A DNA stretch of 64,000 nucleotides from Streptomyces spectabilis. GTDB lineage: Bacteria; Actinomycetota; Actinomycetes; Streptomycetales; Streptomycetaceae. The stretch spans positions 4,164,501 to 4,228,500 of the forward strand of contig NZ_CP023690.1 of the NCBI RefSeq assembly GCF_008704795.1, read 5' to 3'. The notes beneath the pieces were generated by a model. That model was given only the letters and a program-made list of their open reading frames with translations, made no database searches and had not been told where the DNA came from. This document shows positions 26,228-33,755 of this stretch, one piece after another. The position numbers and the translations under genes were made by a program. How positions within the stretch are numbered: position 1 is the first letter of the stretch; each line of letters opens with the position of its first letter.

Positions 26228-27499
26228 TCAGCGCACGGTCTCGCCCTCGTGGCGGTCCTCCCGGTGGACCGGCGTACGGGACAGGAACAGGCCGAACACC
26301 GGCGGCTTCGCCTGGAGCATCTCCAGACGGCCCCCGTCCGCTTCGGCCAGATCCCGGGCCACGGCGAGGCCGATCCCTGTCGAATTGCGGCCGCTGATGG
26401 TGCGCTCGAAGATCCGCGCGCCGAGGTCGGCGGGCACGCCCGGGCCGCTGTCCGTGACCTCGATGACGGCCTGGTTGCCGGTGACGCGGGTGCGCAGGGC
26501 CACGGTGCCGCCGCCGTGCATCAGGGAGTTCTCGATCAGCGCCGCCAGGACCTGGGCGACCGCGCCCGGGGTGCCGACCGCCTGGAGGTGGCGCTTGCCG
26601 GAGCTGACGATGGCGCGGCCCGAGCTGCGGTAGGCGGGGCGCCACTCCTCCAGCTGCTGCTTGATCACCTCGTCCAGGTCGAAGGAGACCGCGGAGCCGG
26701 TGCGGGGGTCGCGGGAGTTGGTGAGCAGCCGCTCCACCACGTCGGTGAGCCGCTCCACCTGCGTCAGGGCGATCGTCGCCTCCTCCTTCACCGTGTCCAG
26801 GTCGTCGGTGACGGCGACCTCCTCCAAGCGCATGGACAGGGCGGTCAGCGGGGTGCGCAGCTGGTGCGAGGCGTCGGCGGCGAGGCGGCGCTCGGCGGTG
26901 AGCATGCGGCCGATCCGCTCCGCGCTGGCGTCCAGGACGTCCGCGACCCGGTCCAGCTCCGGCACGCCGTAGCGGCGGTGGCGGGGGCGCGGGTCGCCCG
27001 AGCCCAGGCGCTCGGCGGTCTCCGCGAGGTCCGTGAGCGGGGACGCGAGGCGGTTCGCCTGGCGTACGGCGAGCAGGACCGCGGCCACGATGGCGAGCAG
27101 GGCGACGCCGCCGATGATCAGCAGGGTGCGGCCGACCTCCTGGGTGACGGCGGTGCGGGGCTCCTCGACGGTGACCTTCTCGCCCTCCTCGCCGTCCTCC
27201 GTGGCGCGGATGACGTCGCCCGTGGGGCGGGTGCCGACCTCGATGGGGGCGCGGCCCGGGATGTCGATGCGGGCGTACCGCTCGGTGTCCACCTGCTCCC
27301 GCAGGATCGCCCCGCTGACCCGCTCGTCGCTGATCAGCCGGCTGTCCACGATGCTCGCGAGGCGGACGGCCTCGGAGTTCACGCGCTCCTGGGCGCTGTT
27401 GCTGATCGTGCGGGTCTCGACGATCACGAGTGAGACGCCGAAGACGGCGATCACTACGAGTACGACTGCGAGGGTCGAGTTGATGAGACGACGACGCAC
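26228..27499 (-). CDS. Two-component sensor histidine kinase
   Basis: 423 aa from GTG (VRRRLINSTLAVV) with GGAGGG upstream. Membrane helices near 7-27 and 127-150 flank an extracellular sensor loop of about 100 residues. HAMP linker, then HisKA with the phospho-acceptor His in AADASHQLRTPLTAL, and HATPase: LIENSLMHGGG (N box), VTDSGPGVP (G1), NSTGIGLAVARDLAEADGG (G2). The partner regulator lies upstream in the same direction, separated by a 269-bp gap with an R2 repeat, unusually long for such a pair. Signal unknown. Confidence 0.9.
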   Translation of the reverse strand: MRRRLINSTLAVVLVVIAVFGVSLVIVETRTISNSAQERVNSEAVRLASIVDSRLISDERVSGAILREQVDTERYARIDIPGRAPIEVGTRPTGDVIRATEDGEEGEKVTVEEPRTAVTQEVGRTLLIIGGVALLAIVAAVLLAVRQANRLASPLTDLAETAERLGSGDPRPRHRRYGVPELDRVADVLDASAERIGRMLTAERRLAADASHQLRTPLTALSMRLEEVAVTDDLDTVKEEATIALTQVERLTDVVERLLTNSRDPRTGSAVSFDLDEVIKQQLEEWRPAYRSSGRAIVSSGKRHLQAVGTPGAVAQVLAALIENSLMHGGGTVALRTRVTGNQAVIEVTDSGPGVPADLGARIFERTISGRNSTGIGLAVARDLAEADGGRLEMLQAKPPVFGLFLSRTPVHREDRHEGETVR

Positions 27500-27609
27500 G
27501 GGGCCCTCCGGCCGGGCAGGGGGACGGACCTGACCAGTGTGCCCCGGCCCTGCCTGTCCCGGGCCCCGGGTCTGGCCTGGGCGGGGCCTCGGCTTCCGGT
27601 TGCTCGGCG

Positions 27610-27760
27610 CGCACCGTGCCCGGCCGCTGCCGCGGCGGGGCCTTTCCCACCCTCCCGCCCGAAACTCCCCGGCTGCGAAGGGCCGGCCCCGACGCGGAGC
27701 GCTGCCGGCCGGTGCCCGCGTGCCCCGGGTGGGGCGGGTGGGTGGGCCCGCCCCGGCCGG
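27610..27760. repeat. R2 repeat copy between regulator and kinase genes
   Basis: Read on the minus strand, it contains GCGTCGGGGCCGG, then CGCAGCCGGGGAG, then GGGCGGGAGGGTGGG (plus 27646-27660) and AAAGGCCCCGCCGCGGCAG, matching the copies at 15058-15262 and 51880-51960. A further G tract GGGTGGGGCGGGTGGGTGGG is at 27727-27746 on the plus strand. Confidence 0.7.
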
Positions 27761-27768
27761 GAGAGCGC

Positions 27769-28446
27769 CTAAGACTTCTCGAAGCGGAAGCCGACTCCTC
27801 GGACCGTGGCGATGTAGCGGGGGTTCGCCGCGTCGTCGCCCAGCTTCTTGCGGAGCCAGGAGATGTGCATGTCGAGGGTCTTGGTGGAGGACCACCACGT
27901 CGTGTCCCAGACCTCGCGCATCAGCTGGTCCCGGGTGACGACCCGGCCCGCGTCCCGGACGAGTACGCGCAGGAGGTCGAACTCCTTCGCCGTGAGCTGG
28001 AGCTCCTCCTCGCCCATCCAGGCCCGGTGCGACTCGACGTCGATCCGCACCCCGTGTGTGGCGGGCGGCTGCGCCGGCTCCGTGGCGCCGCGCCGCAGCA
28101 GGGCCCGGACCCGGGCGAGCAGCTCGGCGAGGCGGAACGGCTTGGTGACGTAGTCGTCGGCGCCCGCGTCGAGCCCGACGACCGTGTCGACCTCGTCGGC
28201 TCGCGCGGTCAGGATGAGGATCGGCACCGTGTGCCCCTCGGCCCGCAGCCGCCTCGCGACCTCAAGGCCGTCCATGCCGGGCAGGCCCAGGTCGAGCACG
28301 ACCAGGTCCACGCTGCCCTGCAGCCCGGCGTCGAGGGCGGCGGGACCGTCCTCGCGCACTTCGACCTCGTAGCCCTCGCGGCGCAGTGCGCGGGCCAGCG
28401 GCTCCGAGATGGACGCGTCGTCCTCGGCGAGCAGTACACGGGTCAT
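27769..28446 (-). CDS. OmpR/PhoB-family response regulator
   Basis: 225 aa from ATG (MTRVLLAEDDASISE). Receiver domain with acidic pocket (AEDD), phospho-acceptor Asp in VVLDLGLPGMDG, Thr in ILTARAD and Lys in YVTKPFRLAEL. The winged-helix DNA-binding domain (about 130-223) includes LTAKEFDLLRVLVRDAGRVVTRDQLMREVW and a hairpin ending YIATVRGVGFRFE. Partner of the histidine kinase at 26228-27499. The target regulon is not visible. Confidence 0.92.
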   Translation of the reverse strand: MTRVLLAEDDASISEPLARALRREGYEVEVREDGPAALDAGLQGSVDLVVLDLGLPGMDGLEVARRLRAEGHTVPILILTARADEVDTVVGLDAGADDYVTKPFRLAELLARVRALLRRGATEPAQPPATHGVRIDVESHRAWMGEEELQLTAKEFDLLRVLVRDAGRVVTRDQLMREVWDTTWWSSTKTLDMHISWLRKKLGDDAANPRYIATVRGVGFRFEKS

Positions 28447-28556
28447 GGGGTGATGGTAGTCCGCTGCGGACGGCCGTCGAGGGGTGATCGCCGGGTGCGG
28501 GCGCGGCACCCGCCGAGGGACCGTCCGGGGTGACTCCCCAGGACCGGAAGATCACA

Positions 28557-28621
28557 ATCCAGGATGCGATCCTTGGATACAACTAGTGGACACCTTGGAA
28601 TGTGTTCCATTGGTTCCTTGG
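28557..28621. promoter_or_regulatory. Low-GC regulatory patch with phased CCTTGG boxes
   Basis: Part of the 533-bp region without a supported gene before the peptide transporter. CCTTGG occurs at 28571, 28593 and 28616, spaced 22 and 23 bp, about two helical turns. An inverted repeat ATCCAGGAT-gcg-ATCCTTGGAT (28557-28578) and TGGAA-tgtg-TTCCA (28596-28609) overlap them. Likely binding sites for a regulator; identity unknown. Confidence 0.45.
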
Positions 28622-28705
28622 TCACCTGTGATCCATGTCTCAAGTCCTTCCAAATCGCGCTCTGTCGTGGCGTATGGTGGCGAGACGCCTGTAGCACTAC
28701 TCAAG

Positions 28706-28737
28706 GACCTTTGGCCCGCTATTGCGCGCCAAGGGTC
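28706..28737 (+). promoter_or_regulatory. Hairpin in the peptide-transporter leader
   Basis: GACCTTTGGC (28706-28715) and GCCAAGGGTC (28728-28737) pair at nine of ten positions with a G-U, around a 12-base loop. Could be an attenuator-like element or an operator. Confidence 0.45.
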
Positions 28738-28750
28738 TCTTCTGTGTGTG

Positions 28751-28768
28751 GGCTGGTGATCACCAGCC
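28751..28768. promoter_or_regulatory. Perfect 18-bp palindrome GGCTGGTGATCACCAGCC
   Basis: A full dyad with no spacer, 212 bp before the transporter start. The form suits a dimeric helix-turn-helix repressor, and it could also fold in RNA. No regulator gene lies next to it except the response regulator at 27769. Confidence 0.5.
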
Positions 28769-28979
28769 TGAAGCAATGACCTGTGGTCGGGCCCCGCTCG
28801 CGAAGATGCGTCCGGGGTGTGGATCTCGGTGTCGCCGTCTCTCGTGCTCCGCCCAGCGGACCGGATCCCCTCGCAGGCGTGGGGGGTGGACGGCCCGGCG
28901 CCGGTGCCGACCGCCCCCACCGGGCGCGCCCACGGCGGCTTTTCGTCACGCGCGTCCCGTACACCACGAGGATCGACCC

Positions 28980-30470
28980 ATGGCGTCCAGCCTGACGAAG
29001 GACTCGGCCAGCACTCCTGGCTCCGAGAAGACCTTCTTCGGCCACCCCCGCGGCCTGGCCACTCTCTTCATGACCGAGATGTGGGAGCGCTTCAGCTTCT
29101 ACGGCATGAAGGCCCTGCTCCCCTTGTACCTGGTCGCGCCCGGCGGCATGGACATGAATGCCGCCACAGCCACGGCGATCTTCTCGATCTACATGGCGAT
29201 GGTCTATCTGCTCGCCCTGCCGGGCGGCTGGTTCGCGGACCGCCTCTGGGGCCCGCGCAAGACGATCACGATAGCCGCTCTGGTGATCATGCTCGGTCAC
29301 CTCACGCTCGCGCTGCCGGGCCAGGCGATGTTCTTCCTCGGCCTGGTGTTCGTGGCGATCGGCTCCGGCCTCCTGAAGGCCAACATCTCCACGATGGTCG
29401 GCCACCTCTACAACGGCCCGGACGACCCGCGCCGCGACGGTGGCTTCACGGTCTTCTACATCGGCATCAACCTCGGTGCCTTCTTCGCCCCGCTGGCCAT
29501 CGGCACCGTCGGCGAGAAGGTCAACTGGCACCTCGGCTTCGCCATCGCCGCCTTCGGCATGGGCCTCGGCCTGATCCAGTTCCTGCTCGGCGGCCGCCAC
29601 CTGAGCCCGCAGAGCAGCGTCGTGCCGAAGCCGGTGCCGCGCGCCGAGCTGATGGGCCTGGTCCGCAAGGCCATGCTCTGGATCATCGCCGCCGTCGTCT
29701 TCTACGGCGTCGCCGTCGCCACGGACGTCTACACCCTGAACTGGGCCATCGTCCCGATCACGGTCTCCGGTCTGCTCATCCCGATCTGGGTGCTCACCAA
29801 GATCAAGCGCGACAAGTCGCTGAACGACACCGAGCAGTCCAAGATGACGGCGTACATCTGGTTCTTCGTGGCCGCCGCGATCTTCTGGATGATCTACGAC
29901 CAGGGCGCGTCCACCGTGGCCCTGTTCGGCAAGAACTCCACGGACACCTCGATCTTCGGCTTCGACTTCCCGGTCTCCTGGTTCCAGTCGGTCAACCCGG
30001 TCCTCATCATGGCGATGGCCCCGGTCGTCGCCTGGATCTGGCTGGCGCTCAACCGGCGCGGCCAGGAGCCGAACTCGGTCGTGAAGTTCGCCTCCGGTCT
30101 CTTCCTGGTCGGCATCTCCTTCTTCGTCTTCCTCATCCCGCTGTCCATGGCGGGCGACGGCGACAAGGTCGGCGCGTACTGGATCGTCGCGATCTACTTC
30201 GTCCACACCATCGGTGAGCTGTGCGTCTCCCCCGTCGGTCTGTCGGTCACCACGAAGATGGCCCCGGAGAAGTACGCCTCGCAGATGCTGGGCGTCTGGT
30301 TCCTCGCCGTCACCGCCGGTGACTGCACCACGGGTCTGCTGTCCATCGCGGGCGTCGACCTGAACAAGTCGGGCGTGGTCGCCATGGAGGCCACGATGGC
30401 GATCATCGCGGCCGTCGCGGTGTTCATGTACCGCAAGAAGGTCAAGGCGCTGATGGGCGACGTCCACTAG
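28980..30470 (+). CDS. POT/PTR2 family proton-coupled oligopeptide transporter
   Basis: 496 aa from ATG (MASSLTKDS) with GAGG about 9 bases upstream. Major facilitator of the peptide:H+ symporter family: the ExxER motif is present in FMTEMWERFSFYGMKALLPLYL, followed by PTR2 signature-like GGWFADRLWGPRKTI and FYIGINLGAFFAPL. About 13-14 membrane helices. Imports di- and tripeptides using the proton gradient. It has a long structured leader and a strong terminator, so it is probably transcribed alone and specifically regulated. Confidence 0.93.
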   Translation: MASSLTKDSASTPGSEKTFFGHPRGLATLFMTEMWERFSFYGMKALLPLYLVAPGGMDMNAATATAIFSIYMAMVYLLALPGGWFADRLWGPRKTITIAALVIMLGHLTLALPGQAMFFLGLVFVAIGSGLLKANISTMVGHLYNGPDDPRRDGGFTVFYIGINLGAFFAPLAIGTVGEKVNWHLGFAIAAFGMGLGLIQFLLGGRHLSPQSSVVPKPVPRAELMGLVRKAMLWIIAAVVFYGVAVATDVYTLNWAIVPITVSGLLIPIWVLTKIKRDKSLNDTEQSKMTAYIWFFVAAAIFWMIYDQGASTVALFGKNSTDTSIFGFDFPVSWFQSVNPVLIMAMAPVVAWIWLALNRRGQEPNSVVKFASGLFLVGISFFVFLIPLSMAGDGDKVGAYWIVAIYFVHTIGELCVSPVGLSVTTKMAPEKYASQMLGVWFLAVTAGDCTTGLLSIAGVDLNKSGVVAMEATMAIIAAVAVFMYRKKVKALMGDVH

Positions 30471-30494
30471 CCGCGCCCACCCCGCGTACGAACT

Positions 30495-30528
30495 GAGGGC
30501 CGCCGCACCACCCGGTGCGGTGGCCCTC
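30495..30528 (+). terminator. Terminator after the peptide transporter
   Basis: GAGGGCCGCCGCACC pairs with GGTGCGGTGGCCCTC across a 4-base loop, 25 bp past the stop codon. Confidence 0.8.
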
Positions 30529-30574
30529 GGGCTTTCCCCGGGCGGCGCGGGCCCGCCCGGTGCAGCATCGGGCC

Positions 30575-31441
30575 ATGACCGTACGTCGTACGCTCCTGGC
30601 GCTCGCCCTGTGCGGCACGCTCCTGTCGTCCAGCGCGGCCGCCGAGGCCTCGCACACGCCCGCCCGCGAGCAGCCGGGACGCGCGTACTCCTACGGCCCG
30701 CACCCGCGCCAGACGGTGACCGTGTACGGCGCCCGCGGCCCGGCCCTCGTGGTCCTGCACGGCGGCTCCTGGGCGCGGGACACCGACTGGAGCGGTCCGG
30801 CCCGGTGGTTCGCCGCGCGCGGCTTCACCGTGTACGAGGCCGACTACCGGCTCTCGTCGGACGCCGTGTGGTCCGCGCAGCGCGCCGACGTCCTGGCCGC
30901 GCTGCGCTGGGTCGCCCGCCGCGAGGGACCGGGCGCCGCCCGGCCGCTGCTCCTCGGCTCGTCGGCGGGCGGGCACCTCGCGGTGAGCGTCGGGGCGTAC
31001 GGCGACGGGCGCGCCTACACCCGGGGCGTGGTCGCCCTCTCCCCCGTCGCCTCGCCGTACCGGGCCTGGCGCGACGGCACCGCGCCCGGCGCCCCGGCTC
31101 AGCGGCGGGCGCTCGCGCGGGCGGCGAAACGTCTCGCCGGCTGCGATCCGGACCGCGCCGGGCGGGTGTGCTGGGAGCGGTGGGGCGATCTGGCGGCCGC
31201 CTCGCACGCGTCGGGCGCGCGGGACGCGCCGCTGTACCTGGTGCACTCGGAGGGCGACTTCGTGCCGCCCGCGCACTCCGCCGACCTCGCCGCGGCCCAG
31301 CGCCGCGCGGGTCTGCGGGACGTGACCGTGCGCACCCTGCCGGGCGCGTCGCACGGTGGCCCGCTCCTCAAGGAACGGGGGCTCGCCGCCGATGTGCTGC
31401 GCTGGCTGCGGGACCACGCCCGGACGTCCCGCGACAACTGA
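30575..31441 (+). CDS. Secreted alpha/beta hydrolase
   Basis: 288 aa from ATG (MTVRRTLLALALCG), giving a signal peptide with an Ala-rich cleavage region (SSSAAAEA). Hormone-sensitive-lipase-like fold: LVVLHGGSW oxyanion motif, YEADYRLSS, nucleophile elbow LLGSSAGGHLAV with Ser, VHSEGDFVPP as the Asp loop and PGASHGGPLL with the catalytic His. Two cysteines (CDPD and CWER) could form a disulphide. Likely an extracellular carboxylesterase; substrate unknown. Its 3' end overlaps the end of a possible minus-strand frame. Confidence 0.82.
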   Translation: MTVRRTLLALALCGTLLSSSAAAEASHTPAREQPGRAYSYGPHPRQTVTVYGARGPALVVLHGGSWARDTDWSGPARWFAARGFTVYEADYRLSSDAVWSAQRADVLAALRWVARREGPGAARPLLLGSSAGGHLAVSVGAYGDGRAYTRGVVALSPVASPYRAWRDGTAPGAPAQRRALARAAKRLAGCDPDRAGRVCWERWGDLAAASHASGARDAPLYLVHSEGDFVPPAHSADLAAAQRRAGLRDVTVRTLPGASHGGPLLKERGLAADVLRWLRDHARTSRDN

Positions 31442-31691
31442 CCGCTGAGTGTGGCTGGTCGCGCAGTTCCCCGCGCCCCTTCGGGGCGCTCGGTGCGGCC
31501 GCCTGCGGCCTCGGGGCGGGAACGTGAACACCGCGCCGCCCGGCGGAGCCGCCCGTCGTACCTCCCGAAGTGCCGCCGCTGTCGCCGCCGCCGGAGGTCG
31601 TACCGCCGCCGTCGGTCGCCTTAATGGTCGCGGCGGCCTTCACGGTCGCCGACCGTGGCGGTGCCGGTCGGCGGGACGGTGTCCTCGTCAC
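31368..31691 (-). CDS. Possible short low-complexity protein coupled to the LPQTG operon
   Basis: 107 codons from a GTG overlapping the stop of the upstream membrane protein (GTGA), so translation could continue into it. The product is low-complexity: an Arg/Pro-rich start, a Gly/Ser/Thr run (TSGGGDSGGTSGGTTGG), then residues encoded by the R3 repeat read backwards (APKGRGELRDQPH). It overlaps the 3' end of the hydrolase by 74 bp. It may be a genuine small protein, the remnant of a longer gene, or chance. Confidence 0.35.
   Translation of the reverse strand: MTRTPSRRPAPPRSATVKAAATIKATDGGGTTSGGGDSGGTSGGTTGGSAGRRGVHVPAPRPQAAAPSAPKGRGELRDQPHSAVSCRGTSGRGPAASAAHRRRAPVP
31451..31489 (+). repeat. 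R3 dispersed repeat, copy 1
   Basis: GTGGCTGGTCGCGCAGTTCC followed by a CCGCGCCCCTTCGGGGCGC hairpin. Same sequence at 59115-59154 and 61792-61826. Just after the secreted hydrolase, where it may terminate transcription. Confidence 0.85.
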
Positions 31692-32839
31692 GGCTTTCCC
31701 TTCGTCGGAGGGCCGTTGTCGGACGGTGCGGAGAGCTGTCCCGCCGGGGCGCCCGGATCGGTGTCCGGGGTGAACCACGGCAGGCCGGTGGACCCGGTGT
31801 CCCGGGAGGTGTGCGCGGCGTCGCCGGGGGCGGTGTCCGTCCTCCTGAGCAGCGCCGCCCTGGCGAGCAGGGCGTTCTTGGTGAGCCTCGTGACGCCGGG
31901 CAGGGCCCCGCCGACGCGCCGCGTGCGGTGGCGGCCCGGCGGGCGGGTGCGCCCCTTGGCGGGACGGAGCCGGTCGACGGCCACCATGCCGACGCGGAAG
32001 ACGGCCGCGGGCACGACGAGGGCGAGCAGCACCCAGAACAGGGTCACGCCCCACGGCCGCCCCACGCCCCACGGCTGCTCGGCGAGGACCTCGCTGCCGT
32101 ACCGGAGCGAGACCAGATAGTCGCCGTGGGCGCCCGCGGGCAGCTCGACCGAGAGCCTGACCCTGGCCTTCGCGCCGGGCGCGATGGTGCCGCGCCACTG
32201 CTGCTCCTCCCACTGCGGGGCGAACACGCCGTGGGAGGTGCCGACCTGGAAGACGGGGTCCTTGACCGGCGCGGTGCCCATGTTGCCGACGGTGACGACC
32301 AGGTGCCGCGACGGCGGTGAGCCGAACCACGTCAGGAGGCCGCTCGACCCGTCGAGGCGGGTGTCCGCGACCACAGCGAGACGGCCACCGCGCGGCTTCG
32401 ACAGCGGCTTCACCGGGTGCCCCGCGACCGTGAACGCCGCGTCCACGGCGGCCTTCTCACCGGTCACCGTGGCGACGTGCACGACGCACGGGCAGGGCGC
32501 GGGCGGCTCGGCGACGGGCAGCCGCTTGCGGAACGTGCCGTCGCCGCCGGTGGTGACGGCACGGCCCTCGGCGTTGGCGCAGGAGTTGGTGCCGCCCGGC
32601 ACGCCCGCGGCGGGCGTGCCCTGTCCGCAGACGAGCATCATGAGCAGCGCGCGGGGCCGCCACCCCTTGCCGGTCACGGTGACCGAGCCGCCGGTCCCCG
32701 CCTGGGACTTGGAGAGCGTGACCGCCGGCTTCGGCTCCGCCGCGGCCCCGGCGCCCGGGGCGGCTCCGAGCAGGGCGAAGGCCAGGGCCAGTGCCAGGGC
32801 CACGGCGCAGCCGCGCGGCCACGTCCGCTGTACGTTCAC
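31688..32839 (-). CDS. Secreted, membrane-anchored protein of the LPQTG operon (neocarzinostatin-like N-domain)
   Basis: 383 aa from GTG, GGAGG upstream; the start overlaps the previous stop (GTGA). Signal peptide (VALALALAFALLGAAPGAGAAA), then an Ig/neocarzinostatin-like region (AVTLSKSQAGTGGSVTVTGKGWRP) with paired cysteines (VCGQ, NSCANAEG and PCPCVVHVA). A second beta domain follows, then a membrane helix near 275-297 (GVTLFWVLLALVVPAAVF) and a cytosolic Arg-rich tail of about 85 residues. A bitopic surface protein with unknown partner, third in the operon. Confidence 0.75.
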   Translation of the reverse strand: MNVQRTWPRGCAVALALALAFALLGAAPGAGAAAEPKPAVTLSKSQAGTGGSVTVTGKGWRPRALLMMLVCGQGTPAAGVPGGTNSCANAEGRAVTTGGDGTFRKRLPVAEPPAPCPCVVHVATVTGEKAAVDAAFTVAGHPVKPLSKPRGGRLAVVADTRLDGSSGLLTWFGSPPSRHLVVTVGNMGTAPVKDPVFQVGTSHGVFAPQWEEQQWRGTIAPGAKARVRLSVELPAGAHGDYLVSLRYGSEVLAEQPWGVGRPWGVTLFWVLLALVVPAAVFRVGMVAVDRLRPAKGRTRPPGRHRTRRVGGALPGVTRLTKNALLARAALLRRTDTAPGDAAHTSRDTGSTGLPWFTPDTDPGAPAGQLSAPSDNGPPTKGKP

Positions 32840-33738
32840 GGCTTGCCTCCCGTCCCCGTGGCCGCAGGATCCCGCTGCGCCGCCGCCTCCGTCGCTGCCG
32901 ATTCCGCCTCCGGTAGGCGGGCTCGGCGTCTCCTGCGGCGTACGACGTGCCGAACGGCGAACCCCGCGGCGACGCCCGCGGCGACGGCGCCCGCGCCCGC
33001 CCCCGCGACGGCGGGCCAGGGCACGAGGCGCGCGGACGCGGACCCCTCGGCCCTGACCCCGCCCGCCGCCGTGACCGTCAGGCGCACGTCGACGACGTCG
33101 AACGACGGCACGCCGGACCACGGCTCGCTCAGCGCGACCCGGCTCCCGGGCGCCACCCGCGCGGGCACCCGGTGCGGCGCGCGGTCGAGCAGCTCCCCGA
33201 AGACGCCGTCGGCCCGCACCGCGACGCGCGGCGCGAGCTCCGTGTTGCCCCGGTTCACCAGCTCGTACGTGATCCGCCCCGCGTCCGCGTCGAGGCGTAC
33301 GCGCTCCACGGTCAGGGCGGCGAGGGCGGGCCCGGCCACCCGGAGCCGCAGGGGCACCCGGGCGTCCACGGCGCCGCCGCGCGCGACGACCGCGCCCGAG
33401 CGGTCGCCCGGCGCGACCCCCTTCGGCACCGCCACCGTGAACGGCACGTCGGCGCGCGTGCGCGGCGGGACCGTCACCTTCCGCCGGGCGAACGCGAACC
33501 ACTTGTCCATGCCGCCGGGGCCCGTCCCGCGCAGCGTCACCGTGCGGGGCTCGGTGCTCCGGTTCGTGACGGACACCTTGTCCTCGAGGACGGCACCGGG
33601 GGCGCCCTCCGCGTACAGGGAGGGCCGCCCGGAGCCCGCGGGCGCGAGCGACCAGGCGCCGTCGGCCGCGTGGGCGAGCGGCGCGGCGCCGCACGCGAGC
33701 AGCGCGACGCCCGCGCCGAGCGCCCGCGTGGCCCGCAT
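32836..33738 (-). CDS. Secreted DUF916-like (WxL-interacting-type) protein with C-terminal membrane helix
   Basis: 300 aa from ATG (MRATRALGAGVALLA), 17 bp after the previous stop. Signal peptide, then a beta-sandwich: YAEGAPGAVLEDKVSVTNRSTEPRTVTL, VTVPPRTRADVPFTVAVPKGVAPGDRSGAVVA, resembling DUF916 peptidoglycan-binding domains of WxL-interacting proteins. A second beta domain covers about 135-240. A Gly/Ala-rich helix near 250-270 is followed by RRRRRRAR, giving an inside-facing tail. Probably bound at the membrane-wall interface. Confidence 0.7.
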   Translation of the reverse strand: MRATRALGAGVALLACGAAPLAHAADGAWSLAPAGSGRPSLYAEGAPGAVLEDKVSVTNRSTEPRTVTLRGTGPGGMDKWFAFARRKVTVPPRTRADVPFTVAVPKGVAPGDRSGAVVARGGAVDARVPLRLRVAGPALAALTVERVRLDADAGRITYELVNRGNTELAPRVAVRADGVFGELLDRAPHRVPARVAPGSRVALSEPWSGVPSFDVVDVRLTVTAAGGVRAEGSASARLVPWPAVAGAGAGAVAAGVAAGFAVRHVVRRRRRRARLPEAESAATEAAAQRDPAATGTGGKP

Positions 33739-33755
33739 CGCCCGTGTCCCCGCCC

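Noticed and set aside
28564..28779. 71-codon Cys-rich frame in the peptide-transporter leader
   Set aside because: No ribosome site, and codon use is unlike the rest; the region is better explained as regulatory DNA.
28719..30467. 582-codon minus-strand frame opposite the peptide transporter
   Set aside because: Mirror of a real gene; its translation is low-complexity His/Asp/Glu/Arg-rich with no domain.
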